NCBI GenBank assembly: GCA_019636655.1
Contig: JAHBXB010000002.1
Span: 570,537-634,536 of the forward strand
Reading direction: 5' to 3'
Length of the DNA stretch: 64,000 bases
Source of the DNA: Phycisphaeraceae bacterium
Lineage (GTDB): Bacteria > Planctomycetota > Phycisphaerae > Phycisphaerales > UBA1924
Shown here piece after piece: positions 62,238 to 64,000 of this stretch. The notes under the pieces are model-generated. The model searched no databases. It was not told where the DNA came from and saw only the letters and a list, made by a program, of their open reading frames with translations. Both the position numbers and the translations under genes were made by a program. Within the stretch, counting starts at the first letter, position 1. Each line of letters opens with the position of its first letter.

Positions 62238-63644
62238 GTGCTCCATCGAACGCATATAGCCCTTGGGGTCGCCTTTGCGCTCGGTGCCGCGACCGGGGGG
62301 GTGGCGCAGCCTGTTCACGACAGCGGCGGGGCGGCCTCATCAGCCCTTCATGGGAGCGGGCAGCTTGACTTCCGGCAGGTTGTCCAGCAGGGCAAGTCGC
62401 GGGTGTTCCCCGCGGTGGTGTTCATCAAGTGTGTCCGCGAGAACAACATGGGCGGGGAGAAGAAGTCCGCGGAGGTCTCAGGCTCGGGCGTGCTGATCTC
62501 TCCGGAGGGGGAGGTGCTGACGAACTGGCATGTCATCGACAAGGCCGAGTCGGTCCGGTGCCTGCTGTCGGACGGGCGGCACTTCCCGGCGAAGGTGCTC
62601 GGCTCGGACAAGGACACGGATCTGGCGCTCATCGCGCTGCAGACCGACGCAGGAACCGGCTCGCTGCCGTACGCATCGCTGGGGGATTCGACGGTGATAA
62701 AGGAGGGAGATTTCGTGATGGCGATGGGGGCGCCGTGGGGGCTCAACCGATCGGTCTCGATCGGCATCATCTCGTGCGCCCGCCGCTTCCTCCCCGAGGT
62801 CAGCGAGTACAGCCTGTGGTTCCAGACCGATGCGGCGATCAATCCCGGGAACTCGGGCGGTCCGATGGTGAACACCGCTGGAGAGGTCGTCGGCATCAAC
62901 TCGCGGGGTATGTCGGGCTGGGCCGAGGGGATGGGGTTCGCGATCCCGTCGGAGACCGTGAAGTACATGGTGCCGCAGCTGCGCGAGCACGGGCACGTGG
63001 ACTGGACGTGGTTCGGGCTGCAGCTCCAGCCGCTGCGGGATTTCAACCGTGACATGTACTTCGAGGGGGTGGATGGCGTGATCGTGGCGGAGACCGATCC
63101 GGACAGCCCCGCGAGGTCGGCGGGTTTGCAACCGCGAGACCGCCTGCTGGCGGTGAACGGGACCCCGCTCAACGGCGTGACCGAAGAGGACCTGCCAGCG
63201 ATCCGACGCACGCTCGGCCTGCTGGCCAAGGGCGAACCGGCGACGTTCGCCGTGCGGCGGGGCACGGAATCGCTGTCGTTCTCGATCGTGCCGAGGGAGA
63301 AGGGGAAGGTTGAAGGGGAGGAACTTGCCTGCAAGCGGTGGGATCTGACCGCCAAGTCGATCAACCAGTTCGACAATCCCGAGTTGTACTTCCATCGGCA
63401 GACGGGCGTCTTTATCTATGCCGTGAAGTACCCGGGCAACGCGTCGTCCGGCGGGCTCAGGACGAATGACATCCTGCTCAAGATCGAGGGGAAAGACGTC
63501 GAGTCGCTGGCCGACGTCGAGGCGATCCACAAGGAGTCGCTCGCTTCAATCGAAAAGAAGAGCCGGGTGGTCTTTTCTGTGCTGCGGGGCGGGCTGATGC
63601 GCCAGGTGGTTGTCGACTGCACTAGGGACTACTCGAAGGAGTAG
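62238..63644 (+). CDS. Exported trypsin-like (S1C/DegP) protease with two PDZ domains
   Basis: A 468-residue serine protease. An N-terminal signal (IALGVAFALGAATGGVAQ) is followed by the catalytic domain with the triad H98 (LTNWHVIDK), D128 (KDTDLALIAL) and S206 (INPGNSGGPM). Two PDZ domains follow (about residues 285-370 and 395-460; GVIVAETDPDSPARSAGLQP and YPGNASSGGLRTNDILLKIE). It acts in envelope protein quality control. GTG 62238 is preferred: AAAAGGAG lies 7 nt upstream and the longer reading frame has no signal peptide. Confidence 0.88.
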   Translation: MLHRTHIALGVAFALGAATGGVAQPVHDSGGAASSALHGSGQLDFRQVVQQGKSRVFPAVVFIKCVRENNMGGEKKSAEVSGSGVLISPEGEVLTNWHVIDKAESVRCLLSDGRHFPAKVLGSDKDTDLALIALQTDAGTGSLPYASLGDSTVIKEGDFVMAMGAPWGLNRSVSIGIISCARRFLPEVSEYSLWFQTDAAINPGNSGGPMVNTAGEVVGINSRGMSGWAEGMGFAIPSETVKYMVPQLREHGHVDWTWFGLQLQPLRDFNRDMYFEGVDGVIVAETDPDSPARSAGLQPRDRLLAVNGTPLNGVTEEDLPAIRRTLGLLAKGEPATFAVRRGTESLSFSIVPREKGKVEGEELACKRWDLTAKSINQFDNPELYFHRQTGVFIYAVKYPGNASSGGLRTNDILLKIEGKDVESLADVEAIHKESLASIEKKSRVVFSVLRGGLMRQVVVDCTRDYSKE

Positions 63645-63734
63645 CCTTGCCTCTCTCGTCCGCGTTGGAGTTGCCAGGAGCCCGATGGAACGCCAGCCGC
63701 GCGGGACCGCGCAGCGACCAATGGAGGTTCGACG

Positions 63735-64000
63735 ATGCGCCGATGGACACTTGTGCTCGTGCTCGCGGTCCTGACCTGCATGACAACGCCGGCACTGCGT
63801 GCGGCAGCGCGTGGCGACGACGACTCGCCCAAGGCGCGAGCGTTGGCGGAGGTCGGGGCGAGCCTCGCACCCTCGCTGGTCCAAGTCGAGATCACCGGCC
63901 AGTACGACAAGGGGGAGGCCCCGGGCCAGGACCGGATGGCGATGTGGCGCGCGTATTACAGCGCGATCGATTCCAGCGGCGGAGTCTCGGAATCAAATGA
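63735..64000 (+). CDS. N-terminus of an exported protein, possibly a protease paralogue (truncated by window)
   Basis: 88 codons to the window edge. A signal peptide (MRRWTLVLVLAVLTCMTTPA) is followed by ARALAEVGASLAPSLVQVEI, which resembles the mature start of the preceding trypsin-like protease (VFPAVVFIK). GGAGG precedes the ATG. Probably another member of the same protease family, but the catalytic part lies outside the window. Confidence 0.6.
   Translation, partial: MRRWTLVLVLAVLTCMTTPALRAAARGDDDSPKARALAEVGASLAPSLVQVEITGQYDKGEAPGQDRMAMWRAYYSAIDSSGGVSESN

Overview
The window is about 64 kb of very GC-rich bacterial chromosome, most likely from a planctomycete of the Phycisphaerae/Phycisphaerales type. 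The lineage call is an inference from protein signatures: exported proteins with C-terminal 'GC-type' dockerin-like repeats (EPSDIAVFIQ.W and a final GC), an H-X9-DG prepilin-like protein, LEPR-XLL-like N-termini (LESLEPRVLL), membrane proteins with a C-terminal zinc ribbon, and a C-terminal VPAPGA..LLGLGGL..RRRR sorting-like tail. Many start codons lie only 5-9 nt after a TAnnnT hexamer, which suggests that leaderless mRNAs are common here.

Layout. 1-8.2 kb: a truncated type-II NADH dehydrogenase, a terpenoid-toroid-like secreted protein, a DUF155/RMD1-like protein, and exported proteins including a dockerin-bearing endonuclease/exonuclease/phosphatase. 8.6-17.8 kb: prepilin-like protein, dnaX with a probable programmed -1 frameshift, a DCC-family protein, a cyclodeaminase-like protein and two more exported proteins. 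17.9-32.6 kb: SpoIIE-type phosphatase, two YkgJ cysteine-cluster proteins, CpeT-like lipoprotein, a large extracellular cyclophilin, two GT2 glycosyltransferases, a CAP-domain surface protein and an ABC exporter. 32.6-33.8 kb: Nudix and YbaB.

33.87-38.49 kb is a small AT-richer island flanked by a 45-bp direct repeat formed from the 5' half of tRNA-Ser(TGA). The intact tRNA is at the right end. The island carries two small genes with a perfect operator-like dyad, three exported-protein genes and a short ORF, and no visible integrase.

38.7-45.7 kb: fur-like regulator with katG, an HTH-like protein, a tightly overlapping four-gene operon (acidic HETVH protein, small protein, two PLD-family proteins; the best candidate for an undescribed system), and a MmcQ/YjbR protein. 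45.70-46.08 kb: a tRNA-Arg(CCT) gene interrupted in its anticodon loop by a group I intron. 46.1-51.4 kb: a MacA-ATPase-permease-TolC-like export operon. 51.5-54.5 kb: DinB-like protein, cytochrome P460-like protein, and a glycyl-tRNA synthetase with a low-GC internal patch. 54.6-60.6 kb: TauE/SafE and DUF1634, two ketoacyl synthases (one lacking both catalytic histidines) around a glycine-rich GxxExxY protein, PilZ, and a two-TM protein. 60.6-64 kb: rnpA-yidD, a TetR regulator, a trypsin/PDZ protease, and the start of another exported protein.
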